NCBI GenBank assembly: GCA_035771165.1
Contig: JAWNZC010000177.1
Coordinates: 186,001 to 250,000 of the forward strand
From: Paragorgia papillata
Taxonomy: Eukaryota; Cnidaria; Anthozoa; Scleralcyonacea; Coralliidae
Length of the DNA: 64,000 nucleotides
Direction of reading: 5' to 3'
Positions 1-10,637 of this stretch are shown piece by piece (position 1 is the first letter of the stretch; each line of letters opens with the position of its first letter). The notes below the pieces were generated by a model, which was not told where the DNA came from, did not search any database, and saw only the letters and a program-made list of their open reading frames with translations. The position numbers and the translations under genes were made by a program.

Positions 1-114
1 GTTACAGATGCACAGAAGATGTAACGTGGTAAGAACATCGGTGATCCACTCAACTGCATCTCGTGGGTCACTTTTGTTCTTACCACGTTGTGACGTCATC
101 TGTGCATCTATAAC
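1..114. repeat. Small palindromic element (MITE-like), copy 1
   Basis: The two ends are imperfect inverted repeats. Bases 1-37 (GTTACAGATGCACAGAAGAT...GGTAAGAAC) pair with 78-114 (GTTCTTACCACGTTGTGACG...ATCTATAAC), with a spacer of about 40 bases. There is no coding capacity. It lies downstream of the last clathrin light chain exon visible here, so probably in an intron of that gene. The copy at 17239-17337 has a very similar right arm. The left boundary coincides with the window edge, so the true end and target duplication cannot be seen. Confidence 0.6.
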
Positions 115-223
115 TGAAAAGACAATGGCAAAATGGAATCTATTTGTTAAATGTACTTTGTTGCTTTATTAAATTTCACTGAATATGAGCAACATCTGTT
201 CATGTTAAATATAATACTTGTAC

Positions 224-1624
224 CTGTTGTTCTCTTTGGTTTTACCAAGTTGTTCATTTAATCTTGCATACCACTCTTCTAACTCTTTCTTTCCCTGTGC
301 CATCCCATCTTCTTGATCTGTCATCTCGTTTTCATCCATTTCATTCAACAAGGCTGCTTTTTCTTCTCGCCATTTCCTGACAACAATAAAACTTGTGAGA
401 ACCTAATTTGAAATACCATTAACTTTGCTAAATAATCCCAGGGGATAAAATATATTTTGGTATGGCTGTAAAAAATAAGTATATGTATTACTTTAGGCAC
501 TCTGGTTCAATTTCAGGGACAATATTTCCACCTGACATGGAAATTGGTAATGGATCAGAGTCCTCCTACATAAGAGAAAGTTTTTGTCAGAGGTTTATCA
601 CTGGCATGTTATAAACACATATTACATTTATATAAATATACCGTAGCACTCTATGTTTGTTCATAATTTATCTCTGTATATTTCCTTACATCAAAACCAT
701 TCATCCCACCATCATCACCACTGCCATCGCCACCACCAATCAGATCATCAGCATCAGCATTGTTCTATAAAATGGTGAAAAAATAATTAATCAATGTATT
801 GTACAATGTAATATTACAATGGCTATATTAGTGTACCAAGACAAAAAATGGTGGCCATATTGAATGGTGGCCATTTTGAATGGCAGCTATATTGGTGTAC
901 ATGTGATGGTGGTCAAATTGAATGGTCACCATGTACATCAATATGGTGACCAAATTGAATAATGGTCATATTGAATATTGGCATATTGAATCAATAGTCA
1001 TATTGTATGGTGGTATATTGGTATACCGAAAAAAATGGCAGCCATTCAAATTATAGGAATTTAGCTTCTTTTTAGGCACAATATTATTTTCCTTTTTCCT
1101 TCAACAACACATAGTTTGATGTTCCTATAAACACTCATATACAATAAAAAAATGACTGCATATTAAAAAATACTAAACTACAATGTCAAAACTGTCCCAT
1201 CAAACGTAGTATTTAAAATTCCATAAACTGACATTAGAATTGTGATATATTGGGCTTTATACTATGACTATGAAGTCAACCAATTTTACCATCAATAAGC
1301 CTTTTAGTATCAATATTTCTAGTACATATTGATAAGAAGAAACACTGTGTTAAGTTTTAGGGTTAAAGACTATGAAAAAAACACAACGATCCTCTATTAT
1401 AATGTAATCAAAAACAATGACGAGGACTGTTGTACATTTCAGTGAATTTTTATAGGATTAGAAATTGGTCATTTTAGTGGCATCTAAAAGACACTTACAC
1501 CTGCGTTTTCATCAGTTTGAAAGTCTTCTCCTAAGTCAGCAAGTTCGTCTTGTTCTCGAGCGAGAAACTCGGCTGCTGGATCTTCTTCAGTGGCTCCATT
1601 TGTATTCAATAAATCATCAGCCAT
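224..1624 (-). CDS. CLTA: Clathrin light chain, 5' part of gene (4 exons in window)
   Basis: Clathrin light chains bind the heavy-chain hub of the triskelion and regulate coat assembly on vesicles. Coding exons on the minus strand are 1499-1624, 690-764, 492-565 and 224-376; phases join without a stop and give about 142 residues. The protein starts MADDLLNTNG at 1624; an in-frame ATG at 1666 is less family-like. Residues 13-24 contain EEDPAAEFLAR, the conserved EED segment known to contact HIP1-family proteins. An acidic Gly/Asp linker follows. Exon 4 holds the heavy-chain-binding helix, with KWREEK and KELEEWYARL. The chain ends at a donor after ENNR, so the C-terminal calmodulin-type region lies left of the window. 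Vertebrates have two paralogues, and this gene could be co-orthologous to both. The family call is secure; the exon edges are hand-derived. Confidence 0.93.
848..1030. repeat. Degenerate GGCCATATTGAATGGT repeat in clathrin light chain intron 1
   Basis: About ten diverged copies of a motif like TGGTGGCCATATTGAA follow one another, with spacing of roughly 15-30 bases and some copies inverted (TTCAATATGGCCACCA type). It lies wholly within the intron between coding exons 1 and 2. I see no coding potential. Confidence 0.55.
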
Positions 1625-1960
1625 CTTTCCTTCTTCCTTCGCCTTGCACAAGAACACACACGTCACTGCTGGGGGGCATGGCTATATATAGCACGAGACA
1701 ACCACGCGTGGAGACCACGAGCCTTTAATATTAACACTTCCATTATTTTAACAAAAATATTTATAAAAAATCAAAAAACACCATTAAGATTTATTTAGTT
1801 GTATATACTTAATGTATTTATTTAATGAAAGAATTTAGAAATTAAAATGTAACCGCAAAAAAACTAGAAAATAGGCTTTTATTTAGTGCGTGTTGGTCAC
1901 GCAGGAAACACGTTTTCGTATGACGTCATTTTTAAAGTGCATGAGGCATGAGCTGGAGTA
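1625..1960. promoter_or_regulatory. Divergent intergenic region, probable bidirectional promoter
   Basis: Only 336 bases separate the clathrin light chain start codon (minus, 1624) from the DNAJC19 start codon (plus, 1961), so both 5' UTRs and both promoters must fit here. CRE-like TGACGTCA is present at 1921-1928, about 33 bases before the DNAJC19 ATG. TATATATA occurs at 1683-1690, on the clathrin side. The promoter role is inferred from gene geometry; the motifs are seen directly. Confidence 0.6.
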
Positions 1961-3009
1961 ATGGTGAGTATTTCGATTCTTGGATTTTTCTTCAATTTTT
2001 AACGCTAGAATCTTACAGTTTTACTAAAATATTTATCTTAACTGTTCAGACAACACTAGTACTTGCTGGTCTTGGCGTGGCAGGCGCTGCATTTGCTGGT
2101 ATGTGAGAAAAATATTGAATATTTAATTTCTAAATTGAACTCAGTAAAATATTTCGTGGTGTTTGTTGAACTTTATTTTAACCTTTTGTTATTCTAAAAA
2201 GTAATTATAAATATTAAGTAAAAGTTATTATTTGATAGTAGTGGTAGAATTATTTGTTTTTTTAAGGTCGGTTTGCAATACAAGCTTTAAAAAAAGTTAA
2301 CTTTACAGCTGCATTTGAAGCTATTCCAAAGACATTGCCTAATACAAATGTAAGAAAATTAACAGAAAAATGACTGCAGTGTGACCAAGCCAGAGGACTG
2401 AGGGTGTACCATGCCTGGGGAGGGGATACGAAACATGGCTATTCTTCTATTAAGCCATTGCTACATTATCTGGCTGGAAATCAAATATCTTTTTGTGCAT
2501 AAAAAAATTAATTAGGCCCAAGTAATTGTATATTGTATACTGGAAATTAAGATTAGAAATTAGGCAGCCAACAATTTCTCCTTTATTGTTTTACTCGGTC
2601 TAAAGCCAGATGATTTTACTCATCAAAGGGAGAACCCTCAGACATCCTAGACAGCAATACATGTACATTAATGTACATATACAGTACAATATGATGGAAT
2701 AATGTAATTCCAAAACAAAACTGTGATATTTATCAATATAAAAGTAAATAAAAATATTTTATTAATATATTTCCTAACAGGCATTAAAAGGATATTACAA
2801 AGGTGGTTTTGAACCAAAAATGACAAAACGAGAAGCTTCATTAATTCTTGGTGTGAGGTACTTTGCTTTAAAATTGTTTCATCACAATGAAAACTTTCAA
2901 AAATTAATTATTAATGACAATTTTTTGCAGTGCATCATCACAAAAAACAAGGATAAGAGATTCTCACAGAAGAATTATGCTACTTAACCATCCAGATAGA
3001 GGTACAATT

Positions 3010-3044
<35 letters not shown>

Positions 3045-3288
3045 GTTTAGGATTAATTTGGATTAGCCCAATTACTCTGATGAAGGGCTCTGCTCTAGTC
3101 TCCATTGTTTTGTTGCTAAAAAATTTAGCAGTTTACCACTTTTTTACAAAACACTGTGTATGCCGCAGCACTCTACATTTTACACTTGTGTATTAATAAT
3201 GTATTTTTTCTTATTCAAAGGTGGTTCTCCTTATCTTGCTGCTAAGATCAATGAAGCTAAAGACTATTTAGAAAATAGCTCAAAATGA
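1961..3288 (+). CDS. DNAJC19: DNAJC19 / TIM14, mitochondrial import motor J-protein (complete)
   Basis: This J-protein of the inner-membrane import motor stimulates mitochondrial HSP70 during protein import. Exons are 1961-1963, 2050-2098, 2267-2349, 2781-2857, 2931-3001 and 3221-3288, giving 116 residues, the same length as human DNAJC19. Exon 1 contributes only the ATG, directly followed by GTGAGT. The other nearby ATG (1948) leads to a frame with no family match, which decides the start. Residues 2-20 form the membrane segment (TTLVLAGLGVAGAAFAGRF). GGFEPKMTKREA and ILGVSAS follow, then RIMLLNHPDR with the catalytic HPD at residues 91-93 and GGSPYLAAKINEAKDYLE at the end. A possible poly(A) signal, AATAAA, lies just after the stop near 3297. 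Confidence 0.96.
3008..3044. repeat. (TTTA)n microsatellite
   Basis: About nine TTTA/ATTT units start a few bases after the 5' splice site of the last DNAJC19 intron. Confidence 0.85.
3060..3176. repeat. Dispersed repeat with 'gatgaagggctc' and 'aacactg...gcagcactctac'
   Basis: The segment reads CTCTGATGAAGGGCTC ... TTTAGCAGTTTACCACTTTT ... AAAACACTGTGTATGCCGCA ... ACTCTAC. The same ordered blocks recur, in either orientation, near 10428-10552, 11101-11331 (split), 23508-23630, 55826-55890 and 62926-62996. It is therefore an old mobile repeat family. I see no open reading frame in it. Confidence 0.6.
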
Positions 3289-4809
3289 GTGGAATTAATA
3301 AAAAATTCAATGTTATGTAAATGGTACAGATGCTTTGGGATGGTTGGATCAGATTATTGGAATGTAATCTGAGTTGCAAAATAGAGAGAAGCTGTGTCTG
3401 TTAATGTAAAAAAAATTGTATATGACCAGCTTTAATGGGGTTTTTATGCCATTGTATTTCAACTGCTTAATTTATTACTGTATGTAAAAATAGTCATATT
3501 AATGTTAAATCTATTTCTAACACCAGATTAGTTTTAATCATTAATCATAAAAGGAAGAATTCTTGCCAAGCCTGTGAACATATGTAAAATGCAAGAAGAA
3601 AGATGCAGAAATTAATAAAATAAACAAAAGTGGGGGGAGGAAATGTTTGCTGTTATTGTTGCTATGGAAGAGAGTAAAGTTTAACTTTTTTGTCTTGTGG
3701 ATTGATTTGTTAAATTGGACAGATCTTTCCATGTTAAATATATAAATAAATAAACAACTGAATGAACAGACAGACATGCAGAGAGACATGCAGGCAAACA
3801 GACAGACAGACTTCCCCCCTAAGATCTCTTGAATCAAAATATCGAAAACAATTCATCATCCAGACTATTTGCATTTTGCTTTTCTGTAGCGACATGTAAC
3901 GTTCTTCTGTTGCAACGATATAATTTTTTTTTCATTAATTAGCCGTACAGGGAAACTACATGCAGGTGTTTAAGATGTAGCTAAGCTAGTGTACAATGTG
4001 AATTGTATTTATTTTAATTAGTACGATAGGGCCTTCTTTTCCTTATTTCTTCGCTGAGAAATACGGAAAAGAAGGCTCTGCTCGCAGGGTAGGTCGAAGA
4101 CAATATGGCTGATTTATTAAAGCTCAGGATTTATTGTGGTTCTAATCTATAGTTAGAACATTTCACATTGGCTGTGAAATTGAAAATTTGTGTAGTCTGA
4201 TTGTGAGTTGAGCTATAGACGCATGGCAAACGCTAATAAGCCGAACGACCTTTATAATAATTGAATATTTAAACTATGTACATAATTACTAAGAATAAGA
4301 GCAAACACTGAGATACAGCATCCGTTTTTTATCCCAGTTTGAGACGATAATTTCTATGACAACTAAACTGCTCCGGTTAGACGGGACAAAAGTATTCCTT
4401 GAAAATATTTTCCCTATATAAACATGATGAGATGAAGATAAAATGTATGGTCGGTTTTTTTATCCACTTCCACTCAGAAAACTTTTCCGCAGCACCGGAA
4501 CGGACAGAGAAATTTTCTTTGTCTTGTGACGGTCGGAACTAATACCTTTAACACAAAGAAAGCTTTCCTATCCGTTCCTAAAACCTGCGGAAGATTTTCC
4601 TGATTGCAAACTAGCCTTCTTATGCATGTAAACAAAGCATTTCGTCGATCATTTGGGGTCCTTTCCAATCAGTACAAGGTCAGTCTGGCCAGTCCTTTTT
4701 TCCAGTCTGACAGCCTCAAACGTATTGTGTTGAACATTGGCATTTTTACTCGACTGACCGGTCCAACTACGTGTAAATGCTAAGCCTTCTTAGACAGAAT
4801 ATTTTTCAT
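3289..4809. other. Intergenic region between DNAJC19 and the 4.8-5.3 kb ORF
   Basis: No gene is supported here. A hairpin lies at 4028-4092. An imperfect inverted repeat at about 4477-4600 pairs TTTTCCGCAGCACCGGAACG with a segment containing CCGTTCC...CCTGCGGAAG, suggesting an old small palindromic element. Short ORFs in this interval (such as 3541-3837 minus, rich in Cys/Ser/Met from a GACAGACATGCAGAGAGA run) look like chance ORFs over repeats. Confidence 0.5.
4028..4092. repeat. Hairpin element ending in GCTCGCAGGGTA
   Basis: Bases 4029-4047 (AGGGCCTTCTTTTCC) pair with 4059-4075 (GGAAAAGAAGGCTCT), followed by GCTCGCAGGGTA. The CGCAGGGTA end resembles the ends of the TA-flanked elements at 13871-14146 and 49619-49899. 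It may be a decayed relative of that family. Confidence 0.45.
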
Positions 4810-5343
4810 TTACGATCTTTCATCCAATCTTGGTAATCTTGTTGCAACAAATGCCGTTACGCCTACATTTTTCTCAGTATCTTGTTTCAGTTGTTTGGCG
4901 TTTTTCTCTGTGATCGCAGGCAACAAGAGTCTCGTTCTTCGCTGCTTGACGTCTTTGCTTTCTTCTGAGAACTTTTTTTTCTCGTCTTTTTCGCTCGTTG
5001 AACCACAAGAGCTGTTTGGAAAATGCGATTTCCTTTTCGAAGTCTTGTTTCTCGTATATGAATAAGAATTGTTATATCTACTAGCGTTTCTTTCAAACAT
5101 TTTTTCAAGATTGCTTGGTGCTAGTCGGGGATATTTAGTTTTGATAAAACGATTTCGTTTTTCACGAAGATCTTTCATCATTTCCCCACATTCGTTTTGG
5201 TATCTCTGAATGGTCTGTTGCAGTCGTTTTCTCTCGATGTAGTTTCGTGTTGTTGCAAGTTGAACTGATTTGGTTGTCCGGGTTCTTGTTTGATTATCGT
5301 GGTCGCGCAGCATTTTAACAATGATGAATTCAGAGATTCTCAA
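4810..5343 (-). CDS. Hypothetical basic protein, 177 aa, single exon
   Basis: I do not recognise this protein. The frame is open for 177 codons in AT-rich DNA where such length is uncommon by chance. The first ATG is at 5343 and a second, MLRDHDNQ, begins at residue 11. The sequence is strongly basic and hydrophilic, with no signal peptide or membrane segment. Residues 30-75 are predicted helical and Lys/Arg/Glu-rich (NYIERKRLQQTIQRYQ, KDLREKRNRFIKTKYP). A Ser/Lys/Glu low-complexity stretch follows (KDEKKKFSEESKD), and the tail reads RLPRLDERS. It could be a nuclear or cytoskeletal protein, one exon of a larger gene, or a chance ORF. No neighbouring exon could be tied to it. Confidence 0.4.
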   Translation of the reverse strand: MRISEFIIVKMLRDHDNQTRTRTTKSVQLATTRNYIERKRLQQTIQRYQNECGEMMKDLREKRNRFIKTKYPRLAPSNLEKMFERNASRYNNSYSYTRNKTSKRKSHFPNSSCGSTSEKDEKKKFSEESKDVKQRRTRLLLPAITEKNAKQLKQDTEKNVGVTAFVATRLPRLDERS

Positions 5344-5624
5344 CCTTGACGAAACTGAAGCTGTACGGTGGTAGATCCAAAATCCAGAATCCTATATATC
5401 GTATCATACAATACACGCAAGCTTTAGAGAGTAAACTATATCTTACGATGTCACAGCTGCCTCGTCTTGGATCAATTTTTGTAGCTTTTATTACGTCTGC
5501 AGCCGACTTCAATGAATTAGAAAGCAGAAGTCCAATAAGCCTTCTTATACCAGTTATATTCTTGTGGCTTGTAGCTAAATATACGAATAGCCTAACAGCA
5601 CAGTAGCCAGCACACTATATCTGA

Positions 5625-6240
5625 TATTTATAGCTGTTTCTTTTTTATTCTTGTATACTAAACGTTATAATGTATAAATCCTAGAAAATCACCACTGAAG
5701 TAGAGAGCGGGCAAGAGATCAGTAATCCAATGGACTGTTCGTAGGCTTGTAGTGCATGTGCCTGCTATAAGAACAGCTACTCTACACTAAACAATAGAGT
5801 ATATATAGATTATCCCACATTTACAGGTGCCTTTTCTTCAGTGATTTTTGAAGACTTGTAGACTCTAAGAAGAATGTATAAATTGTAGAAACTCCACTGA
5901 GATCGGAGAGAGCTGTAATCCAATGGTCTGTTTGTAGGTTTGTGTGCCTGCTATAAGAACAGCCAATCTAGAGAGCGCAATAGAATAGATTATCCCTGAG
6001 TAATGGCAATATTTACAGCTGCTGTCACCTTGGTTCTTGATGACTTGTAGCTATATATAGGAACGAACAATGTATAAAATCTTAGCCGGGTATTTGATAC
6101 AGTTGCTTCGTTTTGTGTTGTTTCTTTTGTAGCAAAAAAACAATCTAAATTCTAGAGAGTCGAGTATATAGGCTAACCTACATAGACATATATCAGTTCA
6201 GTTGCTTCTTTCTTGATTCTTGTGGCTAAGAACAATCAAG
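5625..6240. repeat. Three degenerate tandem copies of a unit of about 190 bp
   Basis: The same ordered blocks occur three times: 'gctgtttcttttttattcttg', 'tgtataaatcctag', 'ccaatggactgttcgtaggc', 'tgcctgctataagaacag' and 'tagattatccc'. Unit 1 spans about 5625-5825 and unit 2 about 5826-6010. Unit 3, the most decayed, spans about 6011-6240. The copies diverge by point changes and small indels, so the duplication is old. Nothing coding is seen. Confidence 0.6.
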
Positions 6241-6618
6241 GAGAAACTAGCACTCTTCCCAGATCTTCTGTCCTTTAATGGATCATGCTATACCAAGCTC
6301 ACAGCCAGTTTTTGTTTTATGACCTTTTTTTATTATTTTATCATGTTGGGTTCAATCCTTCTTGCCATTAATTACGAACAAGATATAACCTTGGTGTAGA
6401 TGATTAAGATTTGTTCCATTAGGCAAGTTGATATAATTTTGTTTGTTTTGCTCATTTTAATTACGCATATTCCTTGGATACGCTTCGTCGTATTTAATAA
6501 TTTAACATCAGAGTCATGCATGAAGGAAAATTTGAATAATTTATTATAACAACTTAACTTGCTAAATTTCGTTATTTCATTTATTGTCACGGGTACCTTA
6601 ATAGCGCTTCATATTCTG

Positions 6619-6698
6619 TTCGTTCGTTCTTTCGTTCGTTCGTTCGTTCGTTCGTTCGTTCGTTCGTTCGTTCGTTCGTTCGTTCGTTCGTTCGGTTA
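6619..6698. repeat. (TTCG)n microsatellite
   Basis: About 19 copies of TTCG/GTTC run from 6619, ending in GGTTAGGGTTCGTTCG. CpG-containing tetranucleotide repeats are normally eroded by methylation, so this one is recent or unmethylated. Confidence 0.95.
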
Positions 6699-6712
6699 GG
6701 GTTCGTTCGTTC

Positions 6713-7362
6713 TAATAAACGTCTCTCTCTAATAAACGCCTCTCTCTAATAAACGCCTCTCTCTCTAATAAACGCCTCTCTCGATCTAATAAACGCCTCT
6801 CTCTAATAAACACCTCTCTCTAATAAACGCCTCTCTCTAATAAACGCCTCTCTCGATCTAATAAACGCCTCTCTCTCTAATAAACACCTCTCTCTAATAA
6901 ACGCCTCTCTCTCTAATAAACGCCTCTCTCTAATAAACGCCTCTCTCTAATAAACGCCTCTCTCTAATAAACGCCTCTCTCTAATAAACGACTCTCTCTC
7001 TAATAAACGCCTCTCTCTAATAAACGCCTCTCTCTCTAATAAACGCCTCTCTCTAATAAACGCCTCTCTCTAGTAAATGACTCTCTCTAATAAACGCCTC
7101 TCTCTAATAAACGCCTCTCTCTAATAAACGCCTCTCTCTAATAAACGACTCTCTCTCTAATAAACGCCTCTCTCTAATAAACGCCTCTCTCTCTAATAAA
7201 CGCCTCTCTCTAATAAACGCCTCTCTCTAGTAAATGACTCTCTCTAATAAACGCCTCTCTCTAATAAACGCCTCTCTCTAATAAACGCCTCTCTCTAATA
7301 AACGCCTCTCTCTCTAATAAATGCCTCTCTCTAATAAGCGCCTCTCTTTAGAGCTCAATTTT
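6713..7362. repeat. Minisatellite, unit TAATAAACGCCTCTCTC (about 37 copies)
   Basis: Tandem units of 16-19 bp follow the pattern TAATAAACGCCTCTCTC, varying in the number of CT dinucleotides and with sporadic changes (AACACC, AACGACT, TAGTAAATGACT, GATCTAA). Several higher-order blocks repeat; for example, the segment around 7060-7090 recurs around 7215-7245. This shows unequal exchange of multi-unit blocks. The TAATAA in each unit closes two forward frames. Confidence 0.95.
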
Positions 7363-9386
7363 TTAATAAACTCCCAGGGCGTCTATGTGAATAAATACGG
7401 TACCTCATTTCCGGTATCTTCCGGTTGTTCGTACGTCATCTGTCGTCCTACATAAAGGATAAACGGATAAAGGACTGGGGAGCTAATCATCCTTACTTGT
7501 AGGCAGCGGCTGAATTGCGAAGGACGCAGATCAACGTGGCAGCCACCATACGACACAGTTCAGACCACGGATCACAGCTAAGATTTTAGGTGTTGAATGT
7601 TGATTTTATGGAGGGAGGAAAACCGAAGAACCCGGCGAAAAACCCTCGAAGCACAGGAGAGATCAACTACAACTCTGCTCACATGAGTTCCAAGCCAGAC
7701 AACGGGTCATTTACAAGCGGTCACGCATCCAGGCTTAACTTTTTAGTGAGAGGCAGCGTGCTAACCAGCACGCGCGTGCTAACCAGCACGCGCCACCCGT
7801 GCTCCCCAAATATAGGAATGACTCGTTGTATTAGTTTAAAAGAAACTCTGATGCTTCTGAATTTGGAAGTGGTTCAAATTATTGAAGCAGTACTCGAATA
7901 TCAAGGCTCAACCTTTCACACCGGAAGACAGGGAAGCAAGAGCACTTGCCAATCCTCAGATAAGTGTATATACACGCACTCGACTTTGCATTATCCAAAT
8001 TAGGTTAATCACAGAACGGTAGGGGGCGTAGTACTGAGTGTGGGTATATCCTTGTATGACGGTAGAAAGGTTTGTCTTCCACTAAGTGACTAAGGAAAAG
8101 TGCAAGTGGTTTTTACTTCGTCTGTCAACATTAACATGCATAATCTTTACCAGATCATTTTTACCTGATCTTTGGTCAGATCAGCTGAGACAGAAAATTA
8201 ATCACTACGGTGGAGAGGGTTAGTGTTTATACGGCATGCATTAAACCTGCTTAATCTTTGCCGAAAATGTTATCCAATAATAATATAACATTTATCCTAG
8301 GAGAGAGGATTAGGGTTGCGATAGCGGATTCCGCAGAGGTTCTTTCGGAGATCGGCTATATCGGGGATCGTCGGAGATGCGTCGAAATCGTCAGCTGACG
8401 CCTCCGAGCATCTCCGACGACCCCCGAAACCTCGAAGATTGAGAAATCCTAAGCAACCAGGGACGTAGCCAGGCTTTTGGAGGAAGATTTTACAGACTTT
8501 AATACTCAAAACACGTAAACGTCACATAGATACTCAAAACGCATACACTCAGTAGATTGAATACACTGTTTACAGTTTATTTCCTGACGTAATTCATATT
8601 GCATCAGTTTTGTAGTTACATGTCTGTCGTTTTATATCTAAGCAACCAAAACTTTTGGCTATCACTTCGCGGTTTTTCCAATTCACTTTTCGGTTACACT
8701 CAGAGTTTGACATATGTCGTATATAGTTTTTGATGTAAAGTATACATCCAACCGACAATTGAAGAAATACAAGACAACGCATAAACTGAAACTAAACATC
8801 TTAAAATTCAAAATATGAGCTATAGCAAGACAAGAAATGAAAAGGTGATATTTCGATTTCATTACGTGACTTATTACGTGATTTCATATCTTTGAGTTTC
8901 AAGATGTTTACGTTCGGTTTAACTGCTTGTTATTCTTGTTGACACCTTGACGGAACATGTGAAACCTTTTTGATGAACCCACTGGATCAATCACGGACGC
9001 ACGCATGCATGCATCCGTGACGTCTTTCGTATTTGCCATTACCGGATGTACGTAATAACTGTACAATATTATGTTATATATATATATTGCTCGACAAACA
9101 ACAAGAACACTTTATTGGCAAAAACCCAGCGATCGATCTGCAACAGCATTTGTGTCACTTTGCCACCATATATAACTGAAAAGATACCAGCAGATCTTAA
9201 ACACAACCAGTGTCCACTGCCCAGACGTGTACTCAGTGTTGTTGGTTGTTTCGAGTATAGAGATTAACAACTGATAATAATTAATTGCATGGTATGCTTC
9301 AAAGCTCAAAGTAAGCGGCAGCAAGCAAGTGAAGAAGTAATCAGCTTAAACGCATTACAAAGTTCATCTTTAATTTATTGTTTACA
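7363..9386. other. Repeat-rich intergenic region
   Basis: No gene is supported here. Bases 7609-7660 carry GGAGGAAAACCGAAGAACCC ... AAAACCCTCG. This is the GGAGGAAACCGGAGTACCCG-type repeat, which also occurs inverted at 24985-25035 and degenerate at 11905-11945. The 137-aa ORF at 7590-8003 runs over that repeat and is not accepted. Around 8330-8430 a GC-rich inverted repeat (CTCCGACGA / TCGTCGGAG type) is present. At 8786-8830 and 8890-8925 an imperfect inverted pair around AAACATCTTAAAATTCAAA could be another small element. A 5' exon of the following gene starts at 9387. Confidence 0.5.
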
Positions 9387-10604
9387 ATGCCTCGTGCATT
9401 GGAGCACCGTGAATTGCCCACTGGTAAGTTTTTGAATTCCTTTCGTTTTGAATTTTTTATTTTGAAATGTCCATATAGTCATAGCCAATGTACTCTGTCT
9501 ATACTGATAATTTATATGGAGTCAATATACAACTGACGAGTACTGAATATGTGCTCTTGTATTTTTGTACATGATTACAAGCCTTGTGTGACTTTTTGTA
9601 TTGTAAATGAGAGGTTTGATATGCTGCCGAAACAGAGAACGTATAGGAGTCTAACGTTTCAAGCGCTTCGTCAGAGAGAAACGTATTTCGGCTCTGGGGA
9701 ACTTCGGTACGTCAGACTGACGTACGAAGGTCCTTCGCTCCAGAGGCGTTAGACTCCTATGTTCTCTGTTTCTGCAGTATATCTATAATCTAACCTTATT
9801 ATATTTCGATTGTTGTTTCAACACTTCCTATACGCAGCACACTATTTATTAGTTTCTCAGTTGAACTATTAACAGCTTTTTAACTTGGAATAGGAACAAC
9901 GTGAAAACTGAAGCATTTACTGTTTAATATAACCTTTGAAAATTCCGAAGTGACATATAATAATATATAGTTATATACAGTACATATATAAAAAGCTGAC
10001 GATCTTTATCTTATAGGCTCATAGCTAAATATATGTATACAAACTTGAGCGCTGATGCTCGGCGAAATGACTGTCATTTCTTATTTTCAGTATGTTTTAT
10101 TTCGTATACACATACTTGGTATTTCGTTTATGTACTTCAATAAACGACGATTAAGGAATGAAAGCATTTTTGGAGAGTATTTAATAACTGATTATATTAT
10201 TGTTACGTGCAGGGTGTCGGATATCTTACAACATGACAAATGATTGTAAACTGGCAGATCAAAATGTACTCAAATATACAATTCTTCTGTTATAGATATA
10301 AAATTTAGTCTTGGAATCGCACCCTTTGGTGGAGTAGTCTTAGCAGGAAGCCAAAATTGGTTTGAGTATGTACTCATTTATTTCATACAAAACTCTATCA
10401 TCCAGTTTATAATTATAAGTAGAGCAAAATGAAAAGGTGGTCAACAACCGAGTGTTTCCCGGTATTACATTGCTAAAAATTTCTCAGCAGTTTCACACCG
10501 TTTCACTTTGCTCTATCTAAAACACTGCCTAGATAGCACTCTACTTTTTTACACCTTACATTTCCTGACTTAAAAGGCTCTCTCTATCAGATCAGAAAAC
10601 TAGA

Positions 10605-10637
<33 letters not shown>

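Noticed and set aside
7590..8003. 137-codon ORF
   Set aside because: Its first third is the GGAGGAAACC-type dispersed repeat and it contains a duplicated GTGCTAACCAGCACGCGC segment. Another frame (PFTPEDREARALANPQ, 7910-7957) looks protein-like, but I could not connect it to any exon chain.
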